Notes under the pieces: generated by a model
What the model saw: the letters and a program-made list of their open reading frames with translations, nothing else
Database searches by the model: none
Told to the model about the DNA's origin: nothing
Translations under genes and position numbers: made by a program
Shown: one piece after another, positions 25,520-33,312 of the stretch
Position numbering within the stretch: position 1 is the first letter of the stretch
Layout of the letters: every line of letters begins with the position of its first letter
Origin: an uncultured Clostridia bacterium
GTDB lineage: Bacteria > Bacillota > Clostridia > Christensenellales > Borkfalkiaceae
Reading direction: 5' to 3'
Length of the DNA: 64,000 nucleotides
Assembly: GCA_947631925.1 (NCBI GenBank)
Contig: CANRNE010000004.1
Location: forward strand, 1 to 64,000

Positions 25520-26022
25520 TCGCTGTCCTCTTTGGGGCGGATATGCTTCGACTCGCCGCGATGCGGCGGCTCAGCATGACGAATTTAGAGCGCCACCCCT
25601 TCCGTCGCTCTCTTCGTTCGCGCCACCCTTCTCGGGCAGGTAGAGTCCTGCCCTCGGTCACCGTTCGCGCGGCAAATGCGCTCACTCCTGTCGCAACGCG
25701 CGAAAAGTTCACTGGACTTTTCGCAGAACGCGTTGCTCCACCTCAAGGGGTGGGCAAGTGACTTGGCGCCCCCTTGAGACTCGGGCAAGCAACTTGGCGC
25801 CCCCTTGAGGGGGAGCTGTCACGCAGTGACTGAGGGGGTGTCATTTCCAAATACTTGCGCGAGCAAAACCACGCTTTTGCGCTGCGCGCCCCCATTTGCA
25901 ACGCCACCGCAGGCTTATTGTCGGATGAAACAGTACAGTTTGCGCGGCTAAGAGTAAATGAAGGCGCTAACGCCAATCCGCTCGACGAAAAGATTTCCGC
26001 AGGAAAGCTTTTCGCCGAAACC
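25520..26022 (-). repeat. Dispersed mosaic repeat, copy R4
   Basis: Reading leftwards, the terminal hairpin is at 25983-26017 (CGACGAAAAGATTTCC...GGAAAGCTTTTCGCCG). The GCGGCTAAGAG/AAACAGTAC segment, the core (about 25891-25933, inverted), the CAGTGACTGAGGGGGTG module and paired GGCGCCCCCTTGAG elements (near 25774 and 25795) follow. GTTCGCGCGGCAAATGCGC (25663) and an inverted GCTTCGACTCGCCGCG...GGCTCAGCATGACG module come last. It fills the gap between alaS and the next gene. The hairpin end lies just 12 nt upstream of that gene's ribosome-binding site. Confidence 0.85.
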
Positions 26023-26036
26023 AAAAGGAGCAAATC

Positions 26037-26612
26037 ATGACTCAAAAACAAAAACTGCAGGCAGGAGAGCTGTACGTCGTGGACGACGAGCTCGGCGAGG
26101 AGATGGTGCGGGCAAAGCGCATCTGCGAGGAATACAACCGCACCCCGCGCGAGGAATGGGACAGGCGGGAGGCGCTCATGCGGTCTCTTCTCGGCAAGTG
26201 CGGAGAAAACTTCTGGTTCGAGAGTGATGTGTGGTTCGACTACGGCTACAACACCGAGGTGGGGGAGAACTTCTACGCCAACCATGACTGCGTCTTCCTC
26301 GACACCAACAAAATAATCTTCGGCGACAACGTCTTCATCGCGCCGCAGTGCGGGTTCTATACCGCGGGGCATCCTTTGGACGCAAAACTGCGCCGCAAGG
26401 GGCTGGAATTTGCAAAGCCCATCCGCGTGGGGAACGACGTCTGGTTCGGCGGCGGCGCCCTCGTCATGCCGGGAGTGACTATCGGCGACAACGTCGTCAT
26501 CGGCGCGGGCAGCGTCGTTGTGCACGACATTCCGGGCAACAGCGTCGCCGTAGGCAACCCCGCACGGGTCGTAAAGACGCTTCCCCCCATTCGGGAAGGG
26601 GAAGAAGATTGA
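26037..26612 (+). CDS. Sugar/galactoside O-acetyltransferase, Maa/LacA type
   Basis: This 191-residue left-handed beta-helix acetyltransferase resembles maltose and galactoside O-acetyltransferases, which transfer acetyl from acetyl-CoA to sugars. Supporting features are the N-terminal helical Maa-type domain (ELYVVDDELGEEMVRAKRIC and YNRTPREEW), the FYANHDCVFLDTNKI strand, IAPQCGFYTAGHPLD with the catalytic histidine in TAGHP, then WFGGGALVMPGVTIGDN and NPARVVKTLPP. The ATG follows AAAGGAG, which lies right beside the repeat end. No promoter could be found between repeat and gene, so transcription may start within the repeat. Confidence 0.9.
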   Translation: MTQKQKLQAGELYVVDDELGEEMVRAKRICEEYNRTPREEWDRREALMRSLLGKCGENFWFESDVWFDYGYNTEVGENFYANHDCVFLDTNKIIFGDNVFIAPQCGFYTAGHPLDAKLRRKGLEFAKPIRVGNDVWFGGGALVMPGVTIGDNVVIGAGSVVVHDIPGNSVAVGNPARVVKTLPPIREGEED

Positions 26613-26727
26613 ACGCCGCGGGGCGGGGAAAGAGGGTTTCCCCGAAAAATCCCCGCTTGTGCCGCGGACGGGACAAAAAATATTTGGATTTTTCCGAAAA
26701 AATCTTAATTTACGGACTCAAAACAGC

Positions 26728-26756
26728 TTGACGGAATTTCGGCAACATCTTATAAT
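26728..26756 (+). promoter_or_regulatory. Promoter of rplM-rpsI
   Basis: TTGACG, 17 bp, TATAAT, giving a leader of about 75 nt. Confidence 0.9.
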
Positions 26757-26763
26757 AAAGGGG

Positions 26764-26837
26764 TAGTTGAATGAAACGGGACGCTTCGCCCTCACGAAGA
26801 GCGGCGGCTCCCGCATCACAGCACAAGGAGCACGGAT
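26764..26837 (+). promoter_or_regulatory. Leader of rplM mRNA, possible L13-type autoregulatory element
   Basis: The 5' leader contains a G/C-rich foldable segment (GGACGCTTCGCCCTCACGAA, then GAGCGGCGGCTCCC) before AAGGAG. Firmicute rplM genes often carry an L13-binding leader. Position suggests the same here, but I cannot confirm the fold. Confidence 0.4.
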
Positions 26838-27269
26838 ATGAAAACCTACATGGCAAAGGCCCAGACTGTGGAGAGAAAGTGGTACGTCGTCGACGCGGAC
26901 GGTCTTCCCCTCGGAAGACTCGCTTCGAAGGTCGCCGCCATTCTCCGCGGAAAGAATAAGCCTACCTTTACTCCCAACGTCGACACGGGGGATTTTGTCA
27001 TTATCATCAACACGGACAAAGTGCTGCTCACGGGCAAGAAGCTCGAGAACAAATTCTACCGTTATCACACGGGATACATCGGCGGCCTCAAGGAAATTTC
27101 GTACGGGAAACTCATGGCAGAGCACAGCGACCTCGCGGTCTACGAGGCGGTGCGCGGCATGCTCCCCAAGAATTCCCTCGGGCGGCAGATGATCAAGAAG
27201 CTCAAGGTGTATAAGGGCGCGGAACACAACCACGCCGCCCAGAAACCCGAGGCTTTGAAATTATTTTAA
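26838..27269 (+). CDS. rplM: 50S ribosomal protein L13
   Basis: The 143-residue protein begins [20 protein letters not shown] and has [53 protein letters not shown] and the C-terminal [18 protein letters not shown]. It is the standard L13, an early-assembling large-subunit protein. The ATG follows AAGGAG. rpsI begins 14 nt downstream, the universal L13-S9 pairing. Confidence 0.98.
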   Translation: MKTYMAKAQTVERKWYVVDADGLPLGRLASKVAAILRGKNKPTFTPNVDTGDFVIIINTDKVLLTGKKLENKFYRYHTGYIGGLKEISYGKLMAEHSDLAVYEAVRGMLPKNSLGRQMIKKLKVYKGAEHNHAAQKPEALKLF

Positions 27270-27283
27270 GGTGAGGACGAGAT

Positions 27284-27697
27284 ATGGCGAAAACGAATAT
27301 TAAGAAGAAGTTGCAATTCTGGGGCACGGGCAGAAGGAAGAAGGCGATTGCCCGCGTCCGTCTCATTCCCGCCGGTAGCGGCGCCATCGTCATCAACGAC
27401 CGTTCTTTGGAGGATTACTTCCCGCAGGGCACGACGCAGTATGTCGTCAAACAGCCCCTTGTCGCGGTGAGCGCGGAAGGGAAGTACGACGTGTTTGTCA
27501 ACGTCATCGGCGGCGGCTTCACGGGACAGGCGGGCGCCATCCGCCTCGGCATCGCGAGAGCATTGCTCGAAGCCGAACCCGAAACGCGTCCCACCCTCAA
27601 GAAGGCGGGCTTCCTCACGAGAGACCCCCGCGTCAAAGAGCGCAAGAAGTACGGCCTCAAAAAGGCAAGAAGAGCGCCTCAGTTCTCGAAGAGATGA
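27284..27697 (+). CDS. rpsI: 30S ribosomal protein S9
   Basis: The 137-residue S9 has [20 protein letters not shown] near the start, [40 protein letters not shown] and the conserved C-terminal tail [12 protein letters not shown]. The final Lys-Arg contacts P-site tRNA. It forms the rplM-rpsI operon and is followed by a strong terminator. Confidence 0.98.
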   Translation: MAKTNIKKKLQFWGTGRRKKAIARVRLIPAGSGAIVINDRSLEDYFPQGTTQYVVKQPLVAVSAEGKYDVFVNVIGGGFTGQAGAIRLGIARALLEAEPETRPTLKKAGFLTRDPRVKERKKYGLKKARRAPQFSKR

Positions 27698-27702
27698 AAA
27701 AT

Positions 27703-27738
27703 TTCCGACCCTCGGTTTTTGGGGGTCGGAATTTTTTT
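27703..27738 (+). terminator. Intrinsic terminator after rpsI
   Basis: TTCCGACCC pairs with GGGTCGGAA across an 11-nt loop, followed by seven T. Confidence 0.93.
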
Positions 27739-27742
27739 GCTT

Positions 27743-28178
27743 GTTTCGGCGAAAATCTTTCCTGCGCAAATATTTTCGCCGAGCGGATAGGCGTTAGCGC
27801 CTTCATTTACTCTTAGCCGCGCAAGCCGTACTGTTTCATCGGACAATAAGCCTGCGGTGGCGTTGCAAATTGTGTCGCGCAGCGCAAAAGCGTGGTTTTG
27901 CTCGCGCAAGGAATTTAGAACTCGTACCCACCCCCCTACCCCCCCTCCGCGGGAGGGGGCATGAGGAGCGATTCCTCGGGAGGGGCATGCATGGCGCCTC
28001 CGTGGGAGGGGGCATGAGGAGCGATTCCTCGGGAGGGGCATGCATGGCGCCTCCGTGGGAGGAGCTGTCGAGCATAGCGAGACTGAGGTGGGGCGCATTC
28101 TGAATTCGTCATGCTGAGCGAAGTCGAAGCATATCCGCAGTATAATAAGCTTCGACAGGCTCAGGGTGACGGATTGGA
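27743..28178 (+). repeat. Dispersed mosaic repeat, copy R5
   Basis: This copy starts 5 nt after the rpsI terminator with the terminal hairpin (27747-27781, CGGCGAAAATCTTTCC...GCAAATATTTTCGCCG). The GCGCAAGCCGTACTGTTTCA segment, the core (27840-27874) and the GCAGCGCAAAAGCGTGG module come next. Two tandem 53-bp units follow, then a GTCATGCTGAGCGAAGTCG element (about 28108) and its inverted mate AAGCTTCGACAGGCTCAGGG (about 28147). Module order is the same as in R3. Confidence 0.87.
27951..28056 (+). repeat. Perfect tandem duplication of a 53-bp unit inside R5
   Basis: Two consecutive identical 53-bp units (27951-28003 and 28004-28056) begin GGGAGGGGGCATGAGGAGCG and end GGCGCCTCCGT. R3 carries one unit, so this is a recent local duplication. 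Confidence 0.9.
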
Positions 28179-28213
28179 ACGGGATTTCTCCACGCGCTCA
28201 CCGCCAAACCCCT

Positions 28214-28459
28214 TCACTTCTTCACTTTGCCGGTGGTTTTGTCGTGGCGGGCGAGGAAGGTGTCGAGGGCGGCGGAGGGGCCCGTCTTGCCGTAGACGGG
28301 CGGGTCGAAGGCGGGGTCATGCGCAGAGCCGTGCGCGGGACCTTGGGCGGGGTCATGGGCGGGCGGTTGCGCAAATTCCTCCTCTTTTTTGGGCGCAGCC
28401 TCGCTTGCCGTGAGCGCGGAGAGTGCGTCGAGCAGCTCGAAAATTCCGAATTTTTCCAT
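28214..28459 (-). CDS. Small hypothetical protein
   Basis: This 81-residue protein starts MEKFGIFELLDALSAL behind GGGAGGG 9 nt upstream. It has an N-terminal amphipathic helix (1-18), a Pro/Ala/His-rich middle with the recurring PAHDPAQGPAHGSAHDPA pattern, and a C-terminal helix (PSAALDTFLARHDKTTGKVKK). The middle is likely disordered. I do not recognise a function. It lies between repeat R5 and a divergent lipoprotein gene. Coding status rests on the ribosome-binding site and on the helix ends, so it is less certain than its neighbours. Confidence 0.6.
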   Translation of the reverse strand: MEKFGIFELLDALSALTASEAAPKKEEEFAQPPAHDPAQGPAHGSAHDPAFDPPVYGKTGPSAALDTFLARHDKTTGKVKK

Positions 28460-28573
28460 CACAGGTCCCTCCCGTCCGTCCGCATTCGGGGGCAAAAACA
28501 CAAAAAATTCCCCCGAAAGCCATAGCGCGGACAAAATTTCTCAAAGAAAACTCCAAGTTTTGCGGGTTTTTGA

Positions 28574-28602
28574 TTGCCAAATCCCTTATTTTAGTTTATA
28601 AT
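28574..28602 (+). promoter_or_regulatory. Promoter of the double-anchored lipoprotein gene
   Basis: TTGCCA, 17 bp, TATAAT. Confidence 0.8.
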
Positions 28603-28654
28603 AAAAACTGTATCGTTAGAACCAAAATTCCGATATACGAAAGGAATGTCGAAT

Positions 28655-31045
28655 ATGCGTAAATCTACGAAAATCATTTTGGCAACGGCGACTGCCGCAG
28701 CCCTCGCCGCAGGCACCCTCGCCGCGGCGGCTTGCTCCCCCCAAGTCCACTCCGTCACCATGCCCCAGAGCACGACGGTGACCTCCAACGGCGGATTTGT
28801 GGTCGGCGTGGGCGAATACTACTACTTCATCAACGGGAAGGAGACCTACACGTCGGACAACACCTACGGGACTCCCGTCAAGGGCGCCCTGCAACGCATC
28901 AAGAAGACGGACGCCGCGAGCGGCACCAACACCGTGGAGACGGTCATTCCCTCCCTCATGGTCGCAGGCGACGCGGGTGCGGGGCTCTTTGTATACGGCG
29001 ACCGCATCTACTACGCCACCCCGACGAACACGCCCAACCTGCAGGGCGAGATAGAGAATTCCTATCTCGACTTCAAGAGTGCGAAGCTCGACGGGTCGGA
29101 CATCACCCACCTCTTCCGCCTCGAGAGCAACTCGACGCCCTACCGCTTCGTGAAGGGAGCGGACGGCAAGGTGTATGTCATCTATGCCTCCGCGAATGCC
29201 ACAACTTCGTCCAATTTCGATTTGCATTCCCGCAATACCGAGGACCCGGCGAAGGACGTCGTGCTCGCCGAGAATGCGACGGGCTACCTCTTCAACTCCT
29301 CCGACCCCACGGATGCGACCGTGTATTTCACGATGGGCGTCGTGGACCGTATCGACACCGACGACCCCGACACGTCCATTGCCTACAACCAGATTTACCG
29401 CGTCGAGGCAGACACGGAGGACACGCCCTATCCCGTCTACCATGAATGGGACGAGGATTGGCTCAAGGACCACGACGACAAGGAACCCTATGTGAACTTC
29501 GGCACCGTCGTCGCCGACGGCATCGGGTCCGAGCAGTTCGACAACCACAAGACCAAGTTTACGCACAGCAAGACGCGGCCCCAGTCCTCCATCGGGTACA
29601 CCTACTCCCTCAAGTCGTTCGCAAACGACGGCATCTACTTCATCCGTACGAACACGTCGACGACGGGCAGCACGGTGGGGGCGAGCGGTTCGCTCTACTA
29701 TCTCCCCGAGACGAAAGCCGGCACCGACAGCATCGCGGTCAATGACGACGGCTCTTTCGAGACGGTCGCCACCGCAGGCAAGACGGACAAGGCGGATGGC
29801 GCGTACTTCTACATCGACGAGAAAGGCCACCACTATCTCTATGCCGACGGCTCCAACATCGTCCGTGCAGACGTGGAGACGACAAGCGGCGTGACCACGA
29901 CCGCCACGACGACCATCGCCCGCGGCGCAAGCTCCCCAGAGTTCATGTTCCTCGACAACGCGTCGCACAGCGGCGACGATTCCCCCGTGGAGGGCAGAGA
30001 CCTTCACTACCTCTACTACACGGGCACGACGTCCAACGGCGTCTCCGTCAACCGCGCCGTCTACAACGGCATCACCGACCTTGCGACGGGGCAGAACGAC
30101 TACGCAGACCTTCCCTATAAGGATGAGGACAACTCCTATTTCGCGAGCGTGCGCATTCTCGATGCGGAACACGCGACGGGCTGGTATGACGCCGAGGTCG
30201 TGGACGGACTTCTCTTCTATGCCAACGCGAAGACGTACGGCTCGACCGCTTACAACTACATCAGCGTCATCAACCTCAATGAAGACGGCAAGCTGATGGA
30301 CAATAAACAGATTAAGGCGTTCAACGAGAAGCTCGAGGAGATTACCGACGGCTCGGACGGCGTGCTCGCCACCATCTCCGCAGACGCCAGCACCACCCTT
30401 CGCAACGCCATCGAGTACTACTTCTACACGGGCGATAAGGAGTTCACCATTCTCTACGACAACATCAAGGAGAACGAGGATGCGGGCGAGGACGACCTCT
30501 ATGAAGAGGAAGACCTCAACGCACTCAAGGCGTTTGCCGAGGGCAAGGGCTTTACCTACAACGACACCAAGGAGCTCTTCAAAGAGGGCGACTTCACGGA
30601 CGGCGACAAGAGCTACCGCGTGTATTCCTACTTCGTGACCGAAATCGGCACCCACAGCGACGCAGACGTCGAGGCGATGGAAAGCTACTACAAGAACTTC
30701 CTCAACCACTACGAGGCGCCTGTCGAAGAAGAGGAAACGGGGCTCGAGGGCTGGGAAATCGCGCTCATCGTCATCGCGTGCGTGCTCGCCGTCGGTGCGG
30801 GAGCGGGCGTCGGCCTCTGGTTCCTGTTCAAGAAGCGTAAAGAGGAGAAGAAGAACGCTCCCAAACCCAAGCGCATGCACGTCGACACGACGGACGACAA
30901 GAGCGTGGATGTGTACAACACCGACTCCGACGAGGCGGGCGAAGCAGAGCCCGCGGAAGAGCCTGCAGGCGAAGTTGCGGAAGAGCCTGCGGATGAATCC
31001 GCAGAAGAACCCGCGCCCGACACGGACGACCCGTATCAAGAATAA
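28655..31045 (+). CDS. Large surface lipoprotein with C-terminal membrane anchor
   Basis: The 796-residue exported protein begins with a signal peptide and a lipobox (LAAAAC; Cys27 would be lipidated). A second anchor follows at the other end: a hydrophobic segment at about 702-725 (WEIALIVIACVLAVGAGAGV), then a basic stop-transfer KKRKEEKK and an acidic ~65-residue cytoplasmic tail with EEPA repeats. The extracytoplasmic body has repeated YYYF, LYYLPE and HYLYYTG strands like the beta-propeller/DUF5050 type, so a solute- or surface-binding role is possible. I do not recognise the protein. The ATG at 28655 is chosen because AAGGA lies 9 nt before it; the ATG at 28646 touches that site directly. 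Confidence 0.8.
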   Translation: MRKSTKIILATATAAALAAGTLAAAACSPQVHSVTMPQSTTVTSNGGFVVGVGEYYYFINGKETYTSDNTYGTPVKGALQRIKKTDAASGTNTVETVIPSLMVAGDAGAGLFVYGDRIYYATPTNTPNLQGEIENSYLDFKSAKLDGSDITHLFRLESNSTPYRFVKGADGKVYVIYASANATTSSNFDLHSRNTEDPAKDVVLAENATGYLFNSSDPTDATVYFTMGVVDRIDTDDPDTSIAYNQIYRVEADTEDTPYPVYHEWDEDWLKDHDDKEPYVNFGTVVADGIGSEQFDNHKTKFTHSKTRPQSSIGYTYSLKSFANDGIYFIRTNTSTTGSTVGASGSLYYLPETKAGTDSIAVNDDGSFETVATAGKTDKADGAYFYIDEKGHHYLYADGSNIVRADVETTSGVTTTATTTIARGASSPEFMFLDNASHSGDDSPVEGRDLHYLYYTGTTSNGVSVNRAVYNGITDLATGQNDYADLPYKDEDNSYFASVRILDAEHATGWYDAEVVDGLLFYANAKTYGSTAYNYISVINLNEDGKLMDNKQIKAFNEKLEEITDGSDGVLATISADASTTLRNAIEYYFYTGDKEFTILYDNIKENEDAGEDDLYEEEDLNALKAFAEGKGFTYNDTKELFKEGDFTDGDKSYRVYSYFVTEIGTHSDADVEAMESYYKNFLNHYEAPVEEEETGLEGWEIALIVIACVLAVGAGAGVGLWFLFKKRKEEKKNAPKPKRMHVDTTDDKSVDVYNTDSDEAGEAEPAEEPAGEVAEEPADESAEEPAPDTDDPYQE

Positions 31046-31050
31046 TCAAA

Positions 31051-31102
31051 AAGGGAGACGCAAGTCTCCCTTAAATTTTACGCCTCCCGCAATGGGAGGC
31101 GT
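31051..31102. terminator. Tandem hairpins between convergent genes
   Basis: There are two consecutive perfect 9-bp stems: AAGGGAGAC/GTCTCCCTT (31051-31072), followed by AAATTTT, and ACGCCTCCC/GGGAGGCGT (31080-31102). They probably terminate the lipoprotein gene and the convergent marR gene. Confidence 0.8.
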
Positions 31103-31108
31103 ATTTCG

Positions 31109-31549
31109 CTATTTATTTTCGTGGGCGGCGGAGATTTTCTCCCCGATTCGGACGAAGGCGCGAGCGTCCTCTTCCCCGATGATTTCGACGAGTTGTCCCA
31201 CCATGTCGAGGGTGTGGCGGTGCACCTCGAGATATTCGGGCAGCTTCTCTTTGACGGGGCGCACAAACGTCGTCCGCCTGTCCGCGCCGTCGCTGCGGAT
31301 GAGAAAGCCCTTCTTGACGAGGGAATCAATCGTCCGATTGACGAGGGATTTGAGCATGTTCGTCTCGGCGACAATCTCCTTGAAGGAGACCAGCCCCTCG
31401 CCGTCCTCTTCAAACCTGCGGAAGGCGAGCAGCATCACCGTCGCCTCGTTGTAGTTCATGCCCTTTGTGAGGCGTGTGTTCTTCAAAATTCCCGTCAGAC
31501 GCACCCACGCCGCGATGACGTCCTCTTCGAGTCTCAAGTCTTCTTTCAC
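31109..31549 (-). CDS. MarR-family transcriptional regulator
   Basis: This 146-residue winged-helix regulator has helices AAWVRLTGILKNTRLTKGM and YNEATVMLLAFRRFEE. The DNA-binding helix-turn-helix is FKEIVAETNMLKSLVNRTIDSLVKKGFL, and the wing is RSDGADRRTTFVRPVKEK. It has no cysteine-based redox motif. Start GTG 31547-31549 follows GGGGGG. The gene stands alone with its own promoter; its targets are not apparent from the neighbours. Confidence 0.9.
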   Translation of the reverse strand: MKEDLRLEEDVIAAWVRLTGILKNTRLTKGMNYNEATVMLLAFRRFEEDGEGLVSFKEIVAETNMLKSLVNRTIDSLVKKGFLIRSDGADRRTTFVRPVKEKLPEYLEVHRHTLDMVGQLVEIIGEEDARAFVRIGEKISAAHENK

Positions 31550-31576
31550 GGTATTCCCCCCCAAAAATCTACTGTT

Positions 31577-31605
31577 ATTATACCGCAACCGCTCGCCCGC
31601 GTCAA
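31577..31605 (-). promoter_or_regulatory. Promoter of the marR gene
   Basis: On the minus strand: TTGACG, 17 bp, TATAAT. Confidence 0.88.
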
Positions 31606-31637
31606 GCAAATTTTCATCAAACAGTTTGCGGCAAGGT

Positions 31638-31666
31638 GTTGCATTTTCGCGCGCCGTCTGCTATAA
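31638..31666 (+). promoter_or_regulatory. Promoter for the small gene and HAD phosphatase
   Basis: TTGCAT, 17 bp, TATAAT. It is divergent from the marR promoter, so MarR could regulate both. Confidence 0.82.
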
Positions 31667-31745
31667 TAATGAAAAACAGGGGAAGGCCGCCCTCTCCCTG
31701 TGGATAAGTGGATAACTTTTGTGGAATTCGTGCGGGAGGCGCACC

Positions 31746-31946
31746 TTGAGCAAGCTCGACCTCTTAAAACTTTTTTCTGCCTATGAGGAGCTCTCCGAGG
31801 GCGATTTCACCCCCGAGGAGCTGGAGGAATACCTCGCGTATGTGCGCGGGGAGGAACATCCGCTTCCCTTCGGGGACTGGAAACGGGAATATTTTGCATT
31901 TTACGACGACGTCAAGGACAAATCTCTGAAGAAACAGGATTGGTGA
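31746..31946 (+). CDS. Small hypothetical protein
   Basis: This 66-residue acidic, helical protein (LSKLDLLKLFSAYEELSEG after the start, then TPEELEEYLAYVRGEE and EYFAFYDDVKDKSLKKQDW) has no recognised function. The start is TTG 31746-31748, supported by GGGAGG 6 nt upstream. It ends 2 nt before the HAD phosphatase gene, with which it should be co-translated. The leader from the promoter is about 75 nt. Confidence 0.7.
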   Translation: MSKLDLLKLFSAYEELSEGDFTPEELEEYLAYVRGEEHPLPFGDWKREYFAFYDDVKDKSLKKQDW

Positions 31947-31948
31947 TT

Positions 31949-32641
31949 ATGAAGCCGTATTTGTGCATTCTGTTCGATGCGGACAACACGCTCGCGGACA
32001 GGGAACATGACCTTGTCCGTGCCTTCTCGTCTGCGCTCGAAAGGGTGGGAAGAGGGGGCGATAAGGAGGCGCTTTCTCTCCTCTGCGGGTTCGTCCTCAC
32101 AGACGGCGACGCGGCGGGCCTCACCGACATCCGCATGCCCCATGTCCGAACCGCGTACCGCGAATTAAACCGTACCCATGTCCGAGACCTCTTTGAATAT
32201 GCAGACATGGTATGCGGCTTTTGCGGCAGGGGGACGGAGGCGGAAGCGGCCTTCTGGGAGGCATATTCTCAGCCCGCGACCCCCGTCGAGGGCGCCGTGG
32301 AGACGGTGAAAGCGTTACAAAAAAAATACCGCGTCTTCGCGGTGGCAAACGGGCTCTCCGGGGTGGAAAAGCGGCGGCTCTCGATGTTCGGGCTCGACGA
32401 CGTCTTCGTCTCGGAGGAGTTGGGGGCAATCAAGCCGCACGCCGAATTTTTCCGCGCCGTGCTGCACCTCCTCGGCGTCGATGCCTCCCGCTGTCTGTAT
32501 GTGGGGGACTCTCTTCTCACCGACATCGCGGGTTCGCGCACCTGCGGCATGGACAGCTACTGGTTCAACCGAAAGGGCGCCGCCTGTCCCGACGGGGTGT
32601 GGGAAATTCGCTCCCTCAAAGACCTCGTTCCTCTGCTATAA
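31949..32641 (+). CDS. HAD-superfamily hydrolase (YjjG-like nucleotidase type)
   Basis: This 230-residue phosphatase has the four HAD motifs: nucleophile DADNT (motif I, Asp10), VANGLSG (motif II region), IKPHAEFF (motif III lysine) and YVGDSLLTDIAGS (motif IV acidic pair). An all-helical cap domain lies between motifs I and II. The arrangement resembles YjjG/PynA-type pyrimidine nucleotidases that clean up non-canonical nucleotides, but substrate prediction is uncertain in this superfamily. The ATG at 31949 is preferred over the upstream TTG/GTG codons, though none has a strong ribosome-binding site; coupling to the preceding gene is likely. Confidence 0.88.
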   Translation: MKPYLCILFDADNTLADREHDLVRAFSSALERVGRGGDKEALSLLCGFVLTDGDAAGLTDIRMPHVRTAYRELNRTHVRDLFEYADMVCGFCGRGTEAEAAFWEAYSQPATPVEGAVETVKALQKKYRVFAVANGLSGVEKRRLSMFGLDDVFVSEELGAIKPHAEFFRAVLHLLGVDASRCLYVGDSLLTDIAGSRTCGMDSYWFNRKGAACPDGVWEIRSLKDLVPLL

Positions 32642-32677
32642 GAGAATATTGCCCGTGCCTTTGCGCATACTGCCCGC

Positions 32678-32887
32678 ATGAAACTTTCCACTATTCTTGC
32701 GAGCGCCGTCCTCATCGCGCTCGGACTGTTTGCTTCGGCGTACGCCCTCACGGGGGTGCCCGTCCTTCTCGTGCTCTGCGGGGGAAATGTCACCGCCCTC
32801 CGCGTGCTCCTGTCCTTCGGCGGCGTGGCGGCGGGCTGGCTCCTCTTCTGGCTGATTGCCTTCCGTCCCCTCAAATTTGTCTCCTGA
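32678..32887 (+). CDS. Small two-helix membrane protein
   Basis: The 69-residue protein starts MKLSTILASAVLIALGLFA, with two hydrophobic segments (about 4-24 and 42-62) joined by a short loop with one cysteine (VLCGGNVTALRVL), and ends RPLKFVS. I do not recognise a family. It follows the HAD gene by 36 nt and converges on the next gene, with 4 nt between their ends. Coding status is plausible from its hydrophobic pattern but not proven. Confidence 0.5.
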   Translation: MKLSTILASAVLIALGLFASAYALTGVPVLLVLCGGNVTALRVLLSFGGVAAGWLLFWLIAFRPLKFVS

Positions 32888-32891
32888 CATC

Positions 32892-33146
32892 TTAAAGATT
32901 TTCGAGCACCAGTTTGTCGAAGGGGACGCTCTCGACGAAGTCCCGCGGCCGAAAGACGGCATGATGAAACTTCGCATAGTGGAAGAGGTGCGTCTTGAGA
33001 AGAACGGGGGTGGGGACGTCGAGCGCGTCGCAGATTTCGGCGAGATAGAGGAAGAAATCGGCGTATGTGAACGCCCCTTCCCGCTCGTAAGTCAGCTGCT
33101 TTTCGATGTGCTCGCCGCGATACAGTTTTGCCCAGATGCGAATCAT
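32892..33146 (-). CDS. Small conserved protein, predicted leaderless mRNA
   Basis: This 84-residue protein begins MIRIWAKLYRGEHIEKQLTY, contains FFLYLAEICDALDVPTPVLL and KTHLFHYAKFHHAVF, and ends DFVESVPFDKLVLENL. The pattern is one I recognise as widespread in Clostridia, function unknown. Its ATG lies exactly 6 nt after a perfect TATAAT box, so the mRNA should begin at or next to the ATG, with no Shine-Dalgarno sequence. It is divergent from greA. Confidence 0.82.
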   Translation of the reverse strand: MIRIWAKLYRGEHIEKQLTYEREGAFTYADFFLYLAEICDALDVPTPVLLKTHLFHYAKFHHAVFRPRDFVESVPFDKLVLENL

Positions 33147-33152
33147 GTCCCC

Positions 33153-33181
33153 ATTATACCGTATTTTTGCCGAAAATGCAA
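33153..33181 (-). promoter_or_regulatory. Promoter, predicted leaderless start
   Basis: On the minus strand: TTGCAT, 17 bp, TATAAT, then GGGGAC and the ATG. The -10 to start-codon spacing is 6 nt. Confidence 0.82.
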
Positions 33182-33200
33182 CCGCCTGCGGGGAAAAGTG

Positions 33201-33229
33201 TTGACAAAACCGCTTATAAAGGGTATAAT
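33201..33229 (+). promoter_or_regulatory. Promoter of greA-lysS operon
   Basis: TTGACA, 17 bp, TATAAT: full consensus. It is back to back with the promoter at 33153-33181. Confidence 0.92.
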
Positions 33230-33241
33230 AAAGAAAAACGT

Positions 33242-33269
33242 ACCGTGATTCCCCCTCGGGAATCACGGT
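33242..33269 (+). promoter_or_regulatory. Perfect hairpin in the greA 5' leader
   Basis: ACCGTGATTCCC pairs perfectly with GGGAATCACGGT (12 bp, loop of 4). It lies 13 nt after the -10 box, about 44 nt before the greA start. No T-run follows, so it is more likely an RNA-stability or pausing element, or an operator, than a terminator. Confidence 0.75.
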
Positions 33270-33312
33270 CATCTTTATGGAATTCGGCGCAAATGCGCAA
33301 AGAGGTGTCAAA

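Noticed and set aside
27951-28056. Possible CRISPR array
   Set aside because: Only two identical adjacent units with no spacers; no cas genes nearby. It is a tandem duplication.
27679-28098. Open frames in repeat R5 (for example, pattern PPTEAPCMPLPRNRSSCP)
   Set aside because: They come from the tandem and dispersed modules in G/C-rich repeat DNA; similar frames occur in R3 and R1 with no conserved reading frame.
28616-31039. An 807-codon minus-strand frame opposite the double-anchored lipoprotein
   Set aside because: Same shadow effect; no start site or domain, and the plus-strand gene has a promoter, ribosome-binding site and signal peptide.
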